Positions 51,656 through 60,923 of a stretch of 64,000 bases of DNA are shown piece by piece. The DNA is from Clostridia bacterium. GTDB lineage: Bacteria > Bacillota > Clostridia > Oscillospirales > CAG-272. The stretch lies in assembly GCA_017428635.1 (NCBI GenBank), contig JAFRQK010000020.1, forward strand, positions 34,351-98,350, written 5' to 3'. The position numbers were made by a program, and so were the translations under genes. Within the stretch, counting starts at the first letter, position 1; each line of letters begins with the position of its first letter. The notes below the pieces were generated by a model, which was not told the DNA's origin, made no database searches, and worked only from the letters and a program-made list of their open reading frames with translations.

Positions 51656-52681
51656 ATGAAAAAACACGGCATTAAGATACTTTCGGCGATCCTCGCCCTG
51701 ACCATGTTCTCGGCGGTACTCGTGTCCTGTATGAGAGAAGCGGGCCCCGGAGGCGCGGGCAGAGTGACGGCGCCGACGGGAACTCAGCCGGCGACGGAGC
51801 CGACGGGTCCTGACGGAACGGAACCCGCCGGGACGGAAACGGCCCCCGCGACCGAGACCGAAACCGAATCGGAGCAGGGCGGTATCCTGCCGCCTCCCGC
51901 GGGAACGGTCTCGAGGCCGGCGGATCTTTCTGCGATCAACGCGATCCCGAGAGACTTTTTCCCGGACGCAGCGGGCGACGGTCAGGGAACGTGGTATATG
52001 GGCAAAACGGTATACGACGAAACGACAGGAGAGATCTCGACCGTTTTCGAGAGGGATCCCGAAACGCTCGCGACGCTTGAAAAATACGGAGGCATCTACC
52101 TCAAAAACTCCGATCAAAAGGTCGTTTACCTCACGTTCGACTGCGGATATGAAAACGGGTTCACCCCGAAGATACTTGACGTGCTCAAAGAGAAGAACGC
52201 CAAAGGCATCTTTTTCGTGACCGGAGCGTACATAGACACTGCGTCCGATATAATTCAGCGGATGCTCGACGAGGGCCATCTCGTCGGAACGCATACGAAC
52301 AATCACAAGAATATGGCGCTGCTCTCCGCGGAGGAGTTCATCGACGAGATACTCTCCAACGAGGAGAAGCTTAAAGCGCGTATCCCGAACGCTCCCGATA
52401 TGATCTATTACCGCCCGCCGATGGGCGCGACGTCCGAATGGGCGCTCGCCATGGCGCAGGCGATGGGTCTCACGACCGTCATGTGGTCGTGGACGCAGTA
52501 CGACTACGATCCGGACAATCAGCCTGATCCGTACGCCGCGCTTGTTAACGCCAAGAGCGGGCTTCGTCCCGGATGCGTCTATCTGCTCCACGCGGTCTCG
52601 GCGACGAACGCCGCGATCCTCGGCGATCTGATCGACTTCATCCGCGCGCAGGGGTATGAAATAAGAAGACTGGATCAATAA
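51656..52681 (+). CDS. Polysaccharide deacetylase lipoprotein, PdaA-like (copy 1)
   Basis: This 341-aa protein has lipobox LVSC (Cys25) and a Thr/Glu/Pro-rich linker (about 30-85). A NodB-type domain follows: VYLTFDCGYENGFTPKILDVL (PdaA has TFDNGYENG), the metal His pair HTNNHKNM, YYRPPMG, TTVMWSWTQYDYDP and LLHAVS. PdaA-type enzymes remove acetyl groups from muramic acid to make cortex muramic-lactam. The lipid anchor and Cys after the catalytic Asp are features of the clostridial branch. A paralogue follows two bases downstream. Confidence 0.88.
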   Translation: MKKHGIKILSAILALTMFSAVLVSCMREAGPGGAGRVTAPTGTQPATEPTGPDGTEPAGTETAPATETETESEQGGILPPPAGTVSRPADLSAINAIPRDFFPDAAGDGQGTWYMGKTVYDETTGEISTVFERDPETLATLEKYGGIYLKNSDQKVVYLTFDCGYENGFTPKILDVLKEKNAKGIFFVTGAYIDTASDIIQRMLDEGHLVGTHTNNHKNMALLSAEEFIDEILSNEEKLKARIPNAPDMIYYRPPMGATSEWALAMAQAMGLTTVMWSWTQYDYDPDNQPDPYAALVNAKSGLRPGCVYLLHAVSATNAAILGDLIDFIRAQGYEIRRLDQ

Positions 52682-52683
52682 TA

Positions 52684-53727
52684 ATGAAAAAGACGATCAG
52701 AATACTGTCGGCGCTTCTCGCGCTCGCGTTCGTATTCTCGCTCGCCGCCTGCTCCGGGACGAACGAACCCGGTCAGGGCGGAGCGGGAAGGCAGACGTCG
52801 TCCATACCGGAAAGCGTGACGGAGACGGGACCCGCGAGCGGCGGGACCGAAAGCGAGACGGCGGCGCCGTCCCCGCCGACCGTCGGCGGGTGGGCGTCCG
52901 TGACGGGAAGTTACGCGGCGGGGGATCTTGTCTACACCCGCGCCGACGGGACTGCTCTTTCCGATTTTTCTTTCCTCGATTCCGCGTCGCGCGAGTACAT
53001 GCCCGATTCGGGCGATCCGGAGACCGGGTCGTGGTACTGCGGCAAAACGGAGCGCGATCCGGAGACCGGCGAGGTGACGAAAGTCTGGGACAGAGCGCCC
53101 GAGACGCTTGCGCTGCTTGAAAAATACGGCGTTATCTACCGCGGCGACGAAACGAGAAAAGTATGCTATTTCACGTTCGACTGCGGATTCGACAACGGAA
53201 ACACCGGGAAGATCCTCGACGTGCTGAAAGAGAAGAACGTGAAGGGGCTCTTCGTTCTGAACGGTCATTTCATCGAGTCGGCTCCGGATCTCGTGAAAAG
53301 GATGATCGACGAGGGGCATATCGTAGGCAACCACGGACGCAACCACGTCAACATGGCTCGCGTTTCGGTCGACGAATTCATCGCAGAGGTCGAAGAGAAC
53401 AACGCGCTTCTGCGGCAGCTCGTTCCCGGCGCGCCGTACATGACGTATTACCGTCCGCCCTACGGGACGGTGACCGAGTGGGATATGGCGCTGATCCGGG
53501 CTATGGGCCTCAAAAACGTGCTTTATTCCTGGACGTATTACGATTACAACGAGGAACTTCAGCCCGATCCGGCGGAATCGCTCGATTCCGTGCTGAGAGG
53601 GCTTCATCCGGGGTGCGTCTTCATGTTCCACCCCATCTCGTCGACGGACGCCGCGATCATGGGCGACGTGATCGACGGGATCCGCGCGGCGGGATACGAG
53701 ATAGAAACGGTCGATAAGATCGGATAA
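52684..53727 (+). CDS. Polysaccharide deacetylase lipoprotein, PdaA-like (copy 2)
   Basis: This 347-aa tandem paralogue has lipobox SLAAC (Cys23), a Ser/Thr/Gly-rich linker and the motifs CYFTFDCGFDNGNTGKILDVL, HGRNHVNMA, YYRPPYGTVTEWDMALIRAMGL, LYSWTYYDYNEEL and MFHPISS. The region GTWYMGKT/GSWYCGKT before the catalytic domain is shared by both copies. It has almost no ribosome site and starts two bases after copy 1, so translation is probably coupled. Confidence 0.88.
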   Translation: MKKTIRILSALLALAFVFSLAACSGTNEPGQGGAGRQTSSIPESVTETGPASGGTESETAAPSPPTVGGWASVTGSYAAGDLVYTRADGTALSDFSFLDSASREYMPDSGDPETGSWYCGKTERDPETGEVTKVWDRAPETLALLEKYGVIYRGDETRKVCYFTFDCGFDNGNTGKILDVLKEKNVKGLFVLNGHFIESAPDLVKRMIDEGHIVGNHGRNHVNMARVSVDEFIAEVEENNALLRQLVPGAPYMTYYRPPYGTVTEWDMALIRAMGLKNVLYSWTYYDYNEELQPDPAESLDSVLRGLHPGCVFMFHPISSTDAAIMGDVIDGIRAAGYEIETVDKIG

Positions 53728-53743
53728 ATAAGGAGGAGAGCAA

Positions 53744-54022
53744 ATGGATATCAAGGCTGAAATCGAAAAGGCGGTAGCGAAGATCACAGGCGACAACTCC
53801 AAAATCGACGCGTTCAAGAAAGATCCGGTCGGGACGGTCAAGTCGGTCCTCGGCGCGGGCGCGGCGAAGGACCTGATCGACAAGGTCGTCGCGGCGGTCA
53901 AGTCGGCGCTCGGATCGGGCGGTATCGGCGACGTCGCAAAGAAAGCGGCGGGCGGAGTCGGCGACGTGGCGAAGAAGGCCGGCGACGCGATCGGCGGGCT
54001 GTTCGGAAAGAAAGACGACTGA
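53744..54022 (+). CDS. Small protein with leader-like helix and Gly-rich tail (92 aa)
   Basis: The protein MDIKAEIEKAVAKITGDNSKIDAFKKDPVGTVKSVLG... has an N-terminal half resembling the 'F.KDP...V...LG' pattern of nitrile-hydratase-like leader peptides and small clostridial proteins. The C-terminal half consists of repeated GDVAKKA-type units and ends GGLFGKKDD. AAGGAGGAG precedes the ATG. No modification enzymes are nearby. It follows the two deacetylases and is followed by a 197-bp repeat. Function is unknown. Confidence 0.7.
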   Translation: MDIKAEIEKAVAKITGDNSKIDAFKKDPVGTVKSVLGAGAAKDLIDKVVAAVKSALGSGGIGDVAKKAAGGVGDVAKKAGDAIGGLFGKKDD

Positions 54023-54038
54023 CACTCGGGACTGCTCA

Positions 54039-54235
54039 TTCAGCGCAGAACGAAAAAGCACGGTTAATTATTGATCAAGAAACGAAAAATCCGTAGTTTT
54101 CATCTTCTTCAAGGTGAAAATCCTACGGATTTTTTCATTTTTATGTGCTTTTTCTATCTCCGTTCTTGCCCCTCGACGTACACCAGTACGCCTCACGGGG
54201 CAAGAACGGAGATTCTGCATCTGAATGCGACAGCC
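54039..54235 (+). repeat. 196-bp dispersed 3'-end element, copy 2
   Basis: This is the inverted counterpart of 13581-13776, from TTCAGCGCAGAACGAAAAAGC to CGACAGCC, with the same hairpins (AAAATCC-type stem at about 54083-54135; GGGGCAAG-containing stem at 54165-54202). It begins 16 nt after the stop of the 92-aa protein gene, in the same orientation relative to that gene as copy 1 has to the SPFH gene. Confidence 0.85.
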
Positions 54236-54250
54236 CCATTGAATAAAAAA

Positions 54251-54330
54251 CCGCCGGCGGAAGAATTTCCGCCGGCTTTTTATAAAGTTTCTTGGGGGGG
54301 TCCGGGGGCTTCTTTTCAAAGAAGCCCCCG
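54251..54330 (-). repeat. 80-bp dispersed 3'-end element, copy c
   Basis: Read from the ribbon-helix-helix gene, stem 1 (CGGGGGCTTCTTT/AAAGAAGCCCCCG) starts five bases after the stop codon. It is followed by CCAAGAAACTTTATA and stem 2 (GCCGGCGGAA/TTCCGCCGGC). Together with the preceding 197-bp element it fills almost the whole 54023-54335 gap. Confidence 0.85.
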
Positions 54331-54335
54331 AGTCT

Positions 54336-54527
54336 TTATTCCGGTAACTGCACGTCTTTCGTATCAAGCGTGCCGTGGACGCGTTCGGTATAGTCGACGT
54401 TCGTGCGGGCGAGGTGTGCTATGTGATTGTTCAGCGTTCTGTTCTCGCGCGCGGCGGCGGCGACGAGTTTTTTGTAAAGGCCTTCTTCCATGCGGACCTC
54501 GAAGGTCACCTTGTTCTTCCCTGCCAT
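54336..54527 (-). CDS. Ribbon-helix-helix (Arc-type) protein at the end of the his operon
   Basis: This 63-aa protein begins MAGKNKVTFEVRMEEGLYKKLVAAAARENRTLNNHIAHLARTNVDY, an Arc/MetJ-like fold: strand VTFEVRM, helix EEGLYKKLVAAAA, turn, helix LNNHIAHLARTNV. GAGGAGGAC precedes ATG 54527, and the gene starts 14 nt after the hisIE stop, so it is probably co-transcribed. It could be a DNA-binding autoregulator of the operon or the remnant of an antitoxin. No toxin gene is adjacent. Confidence 0.75.
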   Translation of the reverse strand: MAGKNKVTFEVRMEEGLYKKLVAAAARENRTLNNHIAHLARTNVDYTERVHGTLDTKDVQLPE

Positions 54528-54541
54528 TTTGCGCGTCCTCC

Positions 54542-55195
54542 TCAGGTCATCTTTTCCTGCTTGACTTTCTTGTCGATCACGTGGCGGGAGGCGAGCTCGT
54601 TTATCACGTCCGCGGGAGTAATGCCCGCCTCGCACATCAGGACCATCACGTGATACATCAGATCGGCGATCTCGTAAACCGTCTCCTTTTTATCCTCCGC
54701 CTTGGCGGCGATAATGACCTCGGTGCACTCCTCGCCCACCTTTTTCAGTATCTTGTCGAGCCCTTTCTCGAACAGATACGTCGTATATGAGCCCTCTTTG
54801 CCGTTCACCTTCCTGTCGCGGATCAGATCCATCAGCGCGTCGGGAGTGAAATCGGCGACCTCGTCGGAGACGAACAGATCGTCGTTGAAGCACGAATCGG
54901 TCCCCAGATGGCACGCCGGACCGTCTTTGCCGACGACGACGACGAGCGCGTCGCGGTCGCAGTCGGCGGTGATCCTCGCCACGTGCTGAACGTTGCCCGA
55001 CGTCTCTCCTTTGCGCCAAAGCTCTTGACGCGAGCGGGAGAAGAAGCACGTCCGCCCCTCCTTCAGGGTGATCTCGACGCTCTCCCTGTTCATATACGCC
55101 ACGGTCAGCACTTTGCGCGACACGTTGTCAACGACGACGGCGGGTATCAGCCCTTTCTCGTCGAATTTCAGATCGTTAACCGTAATATCAGCCAT
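54542..55195 (-). CDS. hisIE: Bifunctional phosphoribosyl-AMP cyclohydrolase / phosphoribosyl-ATP pyrophosphatase
   Basis: This 217-aa fusion carries the HisI domain first ([35 protein letters not shown], the metal ligands CDRDAL and CHLGTDSCF). The HisE domain comes second ([52 protein letters not shown]). It catalyses steps 2 and 3 of histidine synthesis. It overlaps the hisF end by eight bases. Confidence 0.97.
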   Translation of the reverse strand: MADITVNDLKFDEKGLIPAVVVDNVSRKVLTVAYMNRESVEITLKEGRTCFFSRSRQELWRKGETSGNVQHVARITADCDRDALVVVVGKDGPACHLGTDSCFNDDLFVSDEVADFTPDALMDLIRDRKVNGKEGSYTTYLFEKGLDKILKKVGEECTEVIIAAKAEDKKETVYEIADLMYHVMVLMCEAGITPADVINELASRHVIDKKVKQEKMT

Positions 55196-55964
55196 CGTTT
55201 CTCTCCCATATCCTCACCGGGATCCCCTCCGCGGCGAGCGCCGCTTTGAGATCTCCGATTTTAATCTGTCCGAAATGGAATACCGACGCCGCCAGACCCG
55301 CGTCGACTCCCGGAACCTCCCGGAAGAGCGTCACGAAATCCTCGACGGACCCCGCGCCGCCCGACGCGATCACCGGAACGCTGACCGCTTCGCATACCGC
55401 GCGCAGCATCTCAAGATCGAAACCTCCGCGCACGCCGTCCGTATCCATACTGTTCAGGACCACTTCGCCCGCGCCGTTCCCGACGCAGCGTTTTATCCAC
55501 TCGACCGCCTCGAGGCCCGTATCGTCTCTGCCGCCGCGGGCGAAGACGCGGAACTGTCCGTTCACTCTCTTCACGTCGGCGGAGATCACGACGCACTGAT
55601 CGCCGTATCTCTTCGCCGCCTCGCCGATCAGGGACGGGTCCTTTATCGCGCCGGAGTTGACGCTCACCTTGTCCGCCCCGCAGCGCAGGACGCGCTCGAA
55701 ATCGGAAAGGGTCGACACGCCGCCGCCGACGGTCAGCGGGATGAACACGCGCCGCGCCGCCTCGGCGAGAATGTCGGTGAAGATGCGCCTGCCCTCGGCG
55801 GACGCCGTTATGTCGTAAAAGACGAGCTCGTCCGCTCCCGCGTCGCTGTAATAGGACGCGAGCGCTACGGGCGAATCGACGTCGGCAAGATCCTTGAAGT
55901 TGACGCCCTTTACCACTCTGCCGTCGCGGACGTCGAGGCACGGAATGATCCTTTTCGTTATCAC
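55188..55964 (-). CDS. hisF: Imidazole glycerol phosphate synthase, cyclase subunit
   Basis: This 258-aa barrel begins [23 protein letters not shown] with the catalytic Asp11, and has [20 protein letters not shown], the catalytic Asp in STDGVR-like [13 protein letters not shown], and [13 protein letters not shown]. It joins with HisH to make imidazole glycerol phosphate and AICAR. It overlaps hisA by four bases. Confidence 0.97.
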   Translation of the reverse strand: MITKRIIPCLDVRDGRVVKGVNFKDLADVDSPVALASYYSDAGADELVFYDITASAEGRRIFTDILAEAARRVFIPLTVGGGVSTLSDFERVLRCGADKVSVNSGAIKDPSLIGEAAKRYGDQCVVISADVKRVNGQFRVFARGGRDDTGLEAVEWIKRCVGNGAGEVVLNSMDTDGVRGGFDLEMLRAVCEAVSVPVIASGGAGSVEDFVTLFREVPGVDAGLAASVFHFGQIKIGDLKAALAAEGIPVRIWERNDG

Positions 55965-56683
55965 TTTGCCACCTCCGCCGCTCTCAGCGCGTCGGCGAGC
56001 GTGATCTCGCCGGCGTAAAGCGCGCGCCCGAGGATCGCCCCGCGCACGCCCGCTCCGGCGAGCGCCTTTATATCGCCGACGGACGCTATCCCGCCCGAGG
56101 CGACGATACCGACGGACAGCTCCGCCGCCATTTTGCGGTAAAGATCGAGGTTCGCGCCCTTTTTTTCTCCGTCGCGGGAGATGTCGGTCACGATCACCGT
56201 GCCGATTCCGAGCGAGGCCATCCGCTTAACGAAATCAAACAGATCCTCGCCCGAAGTCCCGAGCCACCCCCTCACGGCGATCACGCCGTCGCGCGCGTCC
56301 GCGCCGACGACGATCCGCTCGCCGTATTTTTCGCACGTCTCGCGCGTGAACTTTTCGTTTTCAGCCGCAACTGTGCCGAGGATCACGCGGTAAGCGCCCG
56401 CGCCGAGGTACGTCTTCACGCTCTCCTCGTCGCGCACGCCGCCCCCGACTTCGACTTTGAGGGAGGTCTCCCTTATTATTCTTTTTATCACTTCTTCGTT
56501 CGGGCGGCCGCCGTCTTTCGCGCCGTCGAGATCGACGACGTGAAGGAACTCCGCGCCTTGCTGCTCGAACTTTTTCGCCGCGGCGACCGGATCGTCGCCG
56601 AAGACGGTCATTTTGCCGTAATCGCCCTGTTTCAGGCGAACTGCCTTGCCGCCGATGAGGTCGACGGCGGGGAATATCATCAT
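55961..56683 (-). CDS. hisA: ProFAR isomerase (phosphoribosyl isomerase)
   Basis: This 240-aa barrel begins MMIFPAVDLIGGKAVRLKQGDY, with the catalytic Asp in PAVDL, VEVGGGVRDEESV, VVGADARDGVIAVRGW, VTDISRDGEKKGANLDLY and VASGGIASVGDI. The open frame continues upstream into hisH, but the true start is at 56683 (or 56680), overlapping the hisH stop. Confidence 0.96.
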   Translation of the reverse strand: MMIFPAVDLIGGKAVRLKQGDYGKMTVFGDDPVAAAKKFEQQGAEFLHVVDLDGAKDGGRPNEEVIKRIIRETSLKVEVGGGVRDEESVKTYLGAGAYRVILGTVAAENEKFTRETCEKYGERIVVGADARDGVIAVRGWLGTSGEDLFDFVKRMASLGIGTVIVTDISRDGEKKGANLDLYRKMAAELSVGIVASGGIASVGDIKALAGAGVRGAILGRALYAGEITLADALRAAEVAK

Positions 56684-57324
56684 AAAGCGGTCCCGCCTTT
56701 CGGAACTTTTGAGAATGATTTCAGTATGCGCAGACCCACGTCCCCGCTCTTTTCCGGGTGGAACTGCGTGCCGAACACGGGCCCCTCGCCCCACACAGCC
56801 GCCGTCACCGGGACGCCGCGGCAGTCGACCGACGCGGTCAGCGCGCTCTCGCACCCCGCGCCGTAAAACGAGTGGACGAAATAGACGAAGTCGCCGTTTT
56901 TGACGTCCTCGAAGATCGGACACTTCCGCCCGCGCTCCGTGAGGGAGAGCGAGTTCCATCCGATCTGCGGGATCTTCTCCGTATTGGGGATATATCCCTT
57001 CATCGGACGGACCGAGCCTCTTATCAGGCCGAGTCCTTCGTGCTCGCCGTACTCGTAGCTTTTCTCAAACAGAAGCTGCATCCCGAGGCATATCCCGAGA
57101 AGCGGAATTTTAGACTTTGCCGCGTCGAGCACCGCTTTGAGCATACCGGACGAGCGCAGCTTCCGGGCCGCGTCTCCGAACGCGCCGACGCCCGGGAGGA
57201 TAAGACGCTCAGCCGAGCGCACCGCGTCGGGATCGGACGTCACCGTCGCGTCCTCGCCGATGAAAGCAAACGAGCTTTCGAGAGAGAACAAATTACCGAC
57301 GCCGTAATCGATTATCGTGACCAT
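56680..57324 (-). CDS. hisH: Imidazole glycerol phosphate synthase, glutaminase subunit
   Basis: This 214-aa class I amidotransferase has IIDYGVGNLFSLE, LPGVGAFGDAA, the nucleophile in LGICLGMQLLFE, and the His-Glu pair in GTQFHPEKSG. It supplies ammonia to HisF. Its start shares one base with the hisB stop. Confidence 0.96.
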   Translation of the reverse strand: MVTIIDYGVGNLFSLESSFAFIGEDATVTSDPDAVRSAERLILPGVGAFGDAARKLRSSGMLKAVLDAAKSKIPLLGICLGMQLLFEKSYEYGEHEGLGLIRGSVRPMKGYIPNTEKIPQIGWNSLSLTERGRKCPIFEDVKNGDFVYFVHSFYGAGCESALTASVDCRGVPVTAAVWGEGPVFGTQFHPEKSGDVGLRILKSFSKVPKGGTAL

Positions 57325-57911
57325 CAGAGAACGCCCTTGCTCGACGGGATCCGTCCCTCAAAGCGCGGATCGGGAAGAAGAGCCGCGGACAAAGACCTGG
57401 CGACGCCCTTGTAGATCGCTTCTGCCACGTGATGCGAGTTCTCTCCGTCGATCAGGAGAACGTGCAGCGTAACGCTCGCCGTTCTCACGAACGCGAGCCA
57501 GAATTCTTTGACGAGTTCGGTGTCGAAGTCGCCGACCTTCTCGGTCGGGAACTTAACGTTGTAACGCAGCACGCCGCGCCCGGAAACGTCGACGGCGCAA
57601 AGGACGAGCGCCTCGTCCATCGGGAGCGTGACCGACGCGTAGCGCGCGATGCCCGCGCGGTCACCCGACGCGTCGCGGAACGCCTCGCCAAGAGCGATGC
57701 CGATATCCTCGGCGGTGTGGTGGTAGTCCACGTTCACGTCGCCGCGGCAGAAAAGATCGAGGTCAAAGCAGCCGTGCGTCGCGAAGAGCGTCAGCATGTG
57801 GTCGAGAAAACCGCATCCCGTGTCGACGGATATTTTGCCTTTCCCGTCAAGATCGAGTGAAAGTCTGATATCGGTCTCAGTCGTTTTTCTTTCGATTTTC
57901 GCTTCTCTCAT
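57324..57911 (-). CDS. hisB: Imidazoleglycerol-phosphate dehydratase
   Basis: This 195-aa monofunctional HisB has DTGCGFLDHMLTLFATHG, DVNVDYHHTAEDIGIALGEAF, and the C-terminal HVLLIDGENSHHVAEAIYKGVARSLSAA with the two Mn-binding histidine clusters. The N-terminal phosphatase domain found in enterobacterial HisB is absent. Confidence 0.97.
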   Translation of the reverse strand: MREAKIERKTTETDIRLSLDLDGKGKISVDTGCGFLDHMLTLFATHGCFDLDLFCRGDVNVDYHHTAEDIGIALGEAFRDASGDRAGIARYASVTLPMDEALVLCAVDVSGRGVLRYNVKFPTEKVGDFDTELVKEFWLAFVRTASVTLHVLLIDGENSHHVAEAIYKGVARSLSAALLPDPRFEGRIPSSKGVL

Positions 57912-57916
57912 TTCCG

Positions 57917-58981
57917 TTATCCTTTCAAAATATCGGCGAGCGCGTCGACAAGCGTGCTCATCTGCTCGGCCGTTCCTACCGTTATGCGAAGGTGATCCTT
58001 TATCCTCTCAGAGTCGAACCGGCGGATGAGTATCCCGCGCTCGCGCAGCGAGGCGGCGAGCTCTTTGCCGTTTTTACCCGGGAACCGCGCGAATACGAAG
58101 TTCGACGAGGACTCGGTGACTTCAAATCCGAGTTTTCTCAGTTCATCCGAAAAACCGTCTCTCACTCTCACAACGTCGGCCACGCGGGCGCGGAAATAAT
58201 CGTCGTCGTCAAACGACGCCTCCGCCGCGGCGCACGCCATGCGGGAGAGATTGAACGGGTTCGTCGAGAACCGCATGAATTCGATATCCTTTATTATCTC
58301 CGGCGAGCTCAGGCAGTAGCCCGCGCGCCCTCCGGCGAACGATCTCGATTTCGAGAATGTCCTCACGACGATCAGATTGTCGTACTTTTTGATAAGCGGC
58401 GCGGACGTGTAGGTCGAGAAATCCGCGTACGCCTCGTCGATCACGACGACGCGGTCGGGATCCGCCGCGACGATCGACTCTATCGCTTCGCGCCCCGCTG
58501 CGATGCCTGTCGGCGCGTTCGGATCGGCGAGGACTACGCACGGCCCGCCCTTTTCGGCTCTCGTGTAGTCGGCGGCGTCGATAGTGAAATCGTCCTTCAG
58601 CGGGATCTCGCGGTACTTTATTCCGTAGAGCGCCGCCCAGACCTTGTAAAAGCCGTAAGTCACGTCGGGGAAGATCACGCCGCGGTCCTGAAAGAACGCG
58701 CGGAAGATCCAGTCGAGCAGTTCGTCCGAGCCGCCGCCGACCGATATGTTTTCGATCCCGACGCCGTGATACGCCGCCGCTTTTTCGCGGAACGACTTGT
58801 ACTCGGGATCGGGATAGAGGTTCATGTCGGCCGTCCTTTCCGCTATCGCCGCAGTTACTTTCGGCGACGGGGGATAGGGCGACTCGTTCGTGTTCAGTTT
58901 TATATATTTCCGGTCCCGCGGCTGCTCGCCCGGCACGTATGCCGAGAGCCCCTGATAAAAACCGGCGAGAAACTTACTCAT
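57917..58981 (-). CDS. hisC: Histidinol-phosphate aminotransferase
   Basis: This 354-aa fold-type I PLP enzyme starts MSKFLAGFYQGLSAYVPGEQP. It has LNTNESPYPPSP, VGGGSDELLDWIF, LADPNAPTG, VIDEAYADFS and the PLP lysine in RTFSKSRSFAGGRAGY. The start is ATG 58981, just after the hisD stop; an upstream TTG is possible. Confidence 0.96.
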   Translation of the reverse strand: MSKFLAGFYQGLSAYVPGEQPRDRKYIKLNTNESPYPPSPKVTAAIAERTADMNLYPDPEYKSFREKAAAYHGVGIENISVGGGSDELLDWIFRAFFQDRGVIFPDVTYGFYKVWAALYGIKYREIPLKDDFTIDAADYTRAEKGGPCVVLADPNAPTGIAAGREAIESIVAADPDRVVVIDEAYADFSTYTSAPLIKKYDNLIVVRTFSKSRSFAGGRAGYCLSSPEIIKDIEFMRFSTNPFNLSRMACAAAEASFDDDDYFRARVADVVRVRDGFSDELRKLGFEVTESSSNFVFARFPGKNGKELAASLRERGILIRRFDSERIKDHLRITVGTAEQMSTLVDALADILKG

Positions 58982-58983
58982 TT

Positions 58984-60267
58984 TCAAAAATCTCCTTTTT
59001 CGCGGCGCGCCAGCGCGCTCTTCGCGTGCGCTTCAAGTCCCTCCGCCCGCGCGAAGGACGCGACGTCGCCGCACACCTCGTCGAGCGCCTCGGCGCTGAA
59101 AAAGGTGAACTGGCTCTTCTTGACGAAATCGTCGACTGAAAGCGGGCTCGAGAACCGCGCCGTACCGCTCGTCGGGAGCGTGTGGTTCGGCCCCGCCATA
59201 TAGTCGCCGAGCGCCTCGGGACAGTTGCGCCCGAGGAAGATGGAGCCGGCGTTTTTGATCGCGTCGAGATAGCCGAACGGCTCGTCTACGCACAGTTCAA
59301 GGTGCTCCGGCGCCATCTCGTTGGCGAGTTCGACGCATTCGTCGATGCTGCCGAGGATCACGATCTTTCCGTTATTATCTATCGACTCCCGCGCGATGTC
59401 GCGCCTCGGGAGAGTTGGGATCTGTTTTTCAAGCTCGTCGCTTACCTTTGCGGCGAGTTCTTCGCTGTCCGTCAAAAGAATCGCCGTCGCCATTCTGTCG
59501 TGCTCCGCCTGCGAGAGCAGGTCGGCGGCGAGGACGGCGGGGGACGAATTCCCGTCGGAGATCACGAGGATCTCGGACGGCCCCGCGATCATGTCGATCG
59601 CGACCTTACCGAACACCTGCCTTTTCGCCTCGGCGACGAACGCGTTGCCCGGGCCGACGATCTTGTCGACCTTCGGGACGGTCTCCGTACCGTAAGCGAG
59701 CGCGGCGACCGCCTGCGCCCCGCCGATACGGAATACGCGGTCGACGCCCGCGATCTTCGCCGCGGCGAGGATGACGGGGGAGATATCCCCGTCCCTTGAG
59801 GGCGGCGAGACCATCACGATCTCAGAGCATCCCGCGATCTTCGCGGGGATGCAGTTCATAAGGACCGACGACGGATACGCCGCCGTACCCCCGGGAACGT
59901 ACAGCCCGACCTTTTCGATCGGCGTGATCTTCTGACCCATCACGACGCCGGGCTTGTCCTTTATCACGAACGGCTCGCGCACCTGACGGGAGTGGAACGC
60001 CCTGATATTCTCCGCCGCGCGTTTCATGAGGACGACGAGGGCGGGATCGCACTCCGCCTCGGCGCGGTCGATCTGTTCGACTGAGACCTCTATCGCGGAG
60101 AGGTCCGCTTTATCGAATTTCAGAGCGTAGTCGTAAAGCGCCGCGTCGCCGCGGGATCGGACGTCCGCGATTATCGCGGAAACGCTCTCTCTGATCTTTT
60201 CGTCTCTTTCGACGTCGGCCTCGGCTCGCCTCAGCGCGTCGGCTGCGCCGCGGTAAATCCCTATCAT
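58984..60267 (-). CDS. hisD: Histidinol dehydrogenase
   Basis: This 427-aa protein has KVGLYVPGGTAAYPSSVLMNCIPAKIAG, FRIGGAQAVAALAYGTETVPKVDKIVGPGNAFVAEAKR, the zinc and catalytic residues in SQAEHD and MAPEHLEL, and GPNHTLPTSGTARFSSPLSV. It oxidises histidinol to histidine in two NAD-dependent steps. It overlaps the hisG stop by four bases. Confidence 0.97.
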   Translation of the reverse strand: MIGIYRGAADALRRAEADVERDEKIRESVSAIIADVRSRGDAALYDYALKFDKADLSAIEVSVEQIDRAEAECDPALVVLMKRAAENIRAFHSRQVREPFVIKDKPGVVMGQKITPIEKVGLYVPGGTAAYPSSVLMNCIPAKIAGCSEIVMVSPPSRDGDISPVILAAAKIAGVDRVFRIGGAQAVAALAYGTETVPKVDKIVGPGNAFVAEAKRQVFGKVAIDMIAGPSEILVISDGNSSPAVLAADLLSQAEHDRMATAILLTDSEELAAKVSDELEKQIPTLPRRDIARESIDNNGKIVILGSIDECVELANEMAPEHLELCVDEPFGYLDAIKNAGSIFLGRNCPEALGDYMAGPNHTLPTSGTARFSSPLSVDDFVKKSQFTFFSAEALDEVCGDVASFARAEGLEAHAKSALARREKGDF

Positions 60268-60911
60268 TTCGGCGCCTCCTCTTTCGCGACCTCCGCCTCC
60301 GCGCGGGAGGCGATCTCTTTTATCTCTTCGTTCTTGAATTTGAAACTGACCTTGTTGGCGATCAGCCGCGCCGAGATGTCGGTCACCGTCTCGAACGGGA
60401 CGAGACCGTTCTCAACGAGCGTCTTGCCCGTCTCGACGATGTCGACGATAACGTCTGACAGGCCGAGAAGCGGCGCGATCTCGATCGAGCCGTTCAGTTT
60501 TATCACGTCGATGTCGCGCCCGAGCGAGCGGTAATAGTTCTTCGCGATCGTGGGGAATTTCGTCGCCACGCGAAGGGGGCGTGAGAGATCGTCGCGAAAG
60601 TCCTTTTTCGCCGCGACCGCCATCCGACACCTGCCGAGGCGCAGGTCGCACAGCTCGTAAACGTCCGGCGAGAACTCGAGCAGGATATCTTTTCCGGCGA
60701 CGCCGACGTCGGCGACTCCGCGCTCGACGTAGATCGGCACGTCGGACGGCTTGACCCAGAAATATCTGACGCCGGCGTCCGCGTTCTCGAACAGGAGCTT
60801 GCGTCCCGGGTCCTTTATCGACGGGCAGTCGTAGCCGATCTTCTCGAAAAGATCGTAGACTTTATCGCCCAGCCGCCCTTTCGGCAGGGCGACGTTAACT
60901 ATGTTCTTCAT
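60264..60911 (-). CDS. hisG: ATP phosphoribosyltransferase, short form
   Basis: This 215-aa catalytic subunit (short HisG) lacks the C-terminal regulatory domain and depends on HisZ, whose gene lies 12 nt upstream. Motifs are VALPKGRLGDKVYDL, VERGVADVGVAGKDILLE, KFPTIAKNYYRSLGRDIDVIKLNGSIEIAPLLGLSDVIVDIVETGKTL. GGAGGAACGG precedes the ATG. It performs the committed step of the pathway. Confidence 0.96.
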   Translation of the reverse strand: MKNIVNVALPKGRLGDKVYDLFEKIGYDCPSIKDPGRKLLFENADAGVRYFWVKPSDVPIYVERGVADVGVAGKDILLEFSPDVYELCDLRLGRCRMAVAAKKDFRDDLSRPLRVATKFPTIAKNYYRSLGRDIDVIKLNGSIEIAPLLGLSDVIVDIVETGKTLVENGLVPFETVTDISARLIANKVSFKFKNEEIKEIASRAEAEVAKEEAPK

Positions 60912-60923
60912 CCGTTCCTCCGA

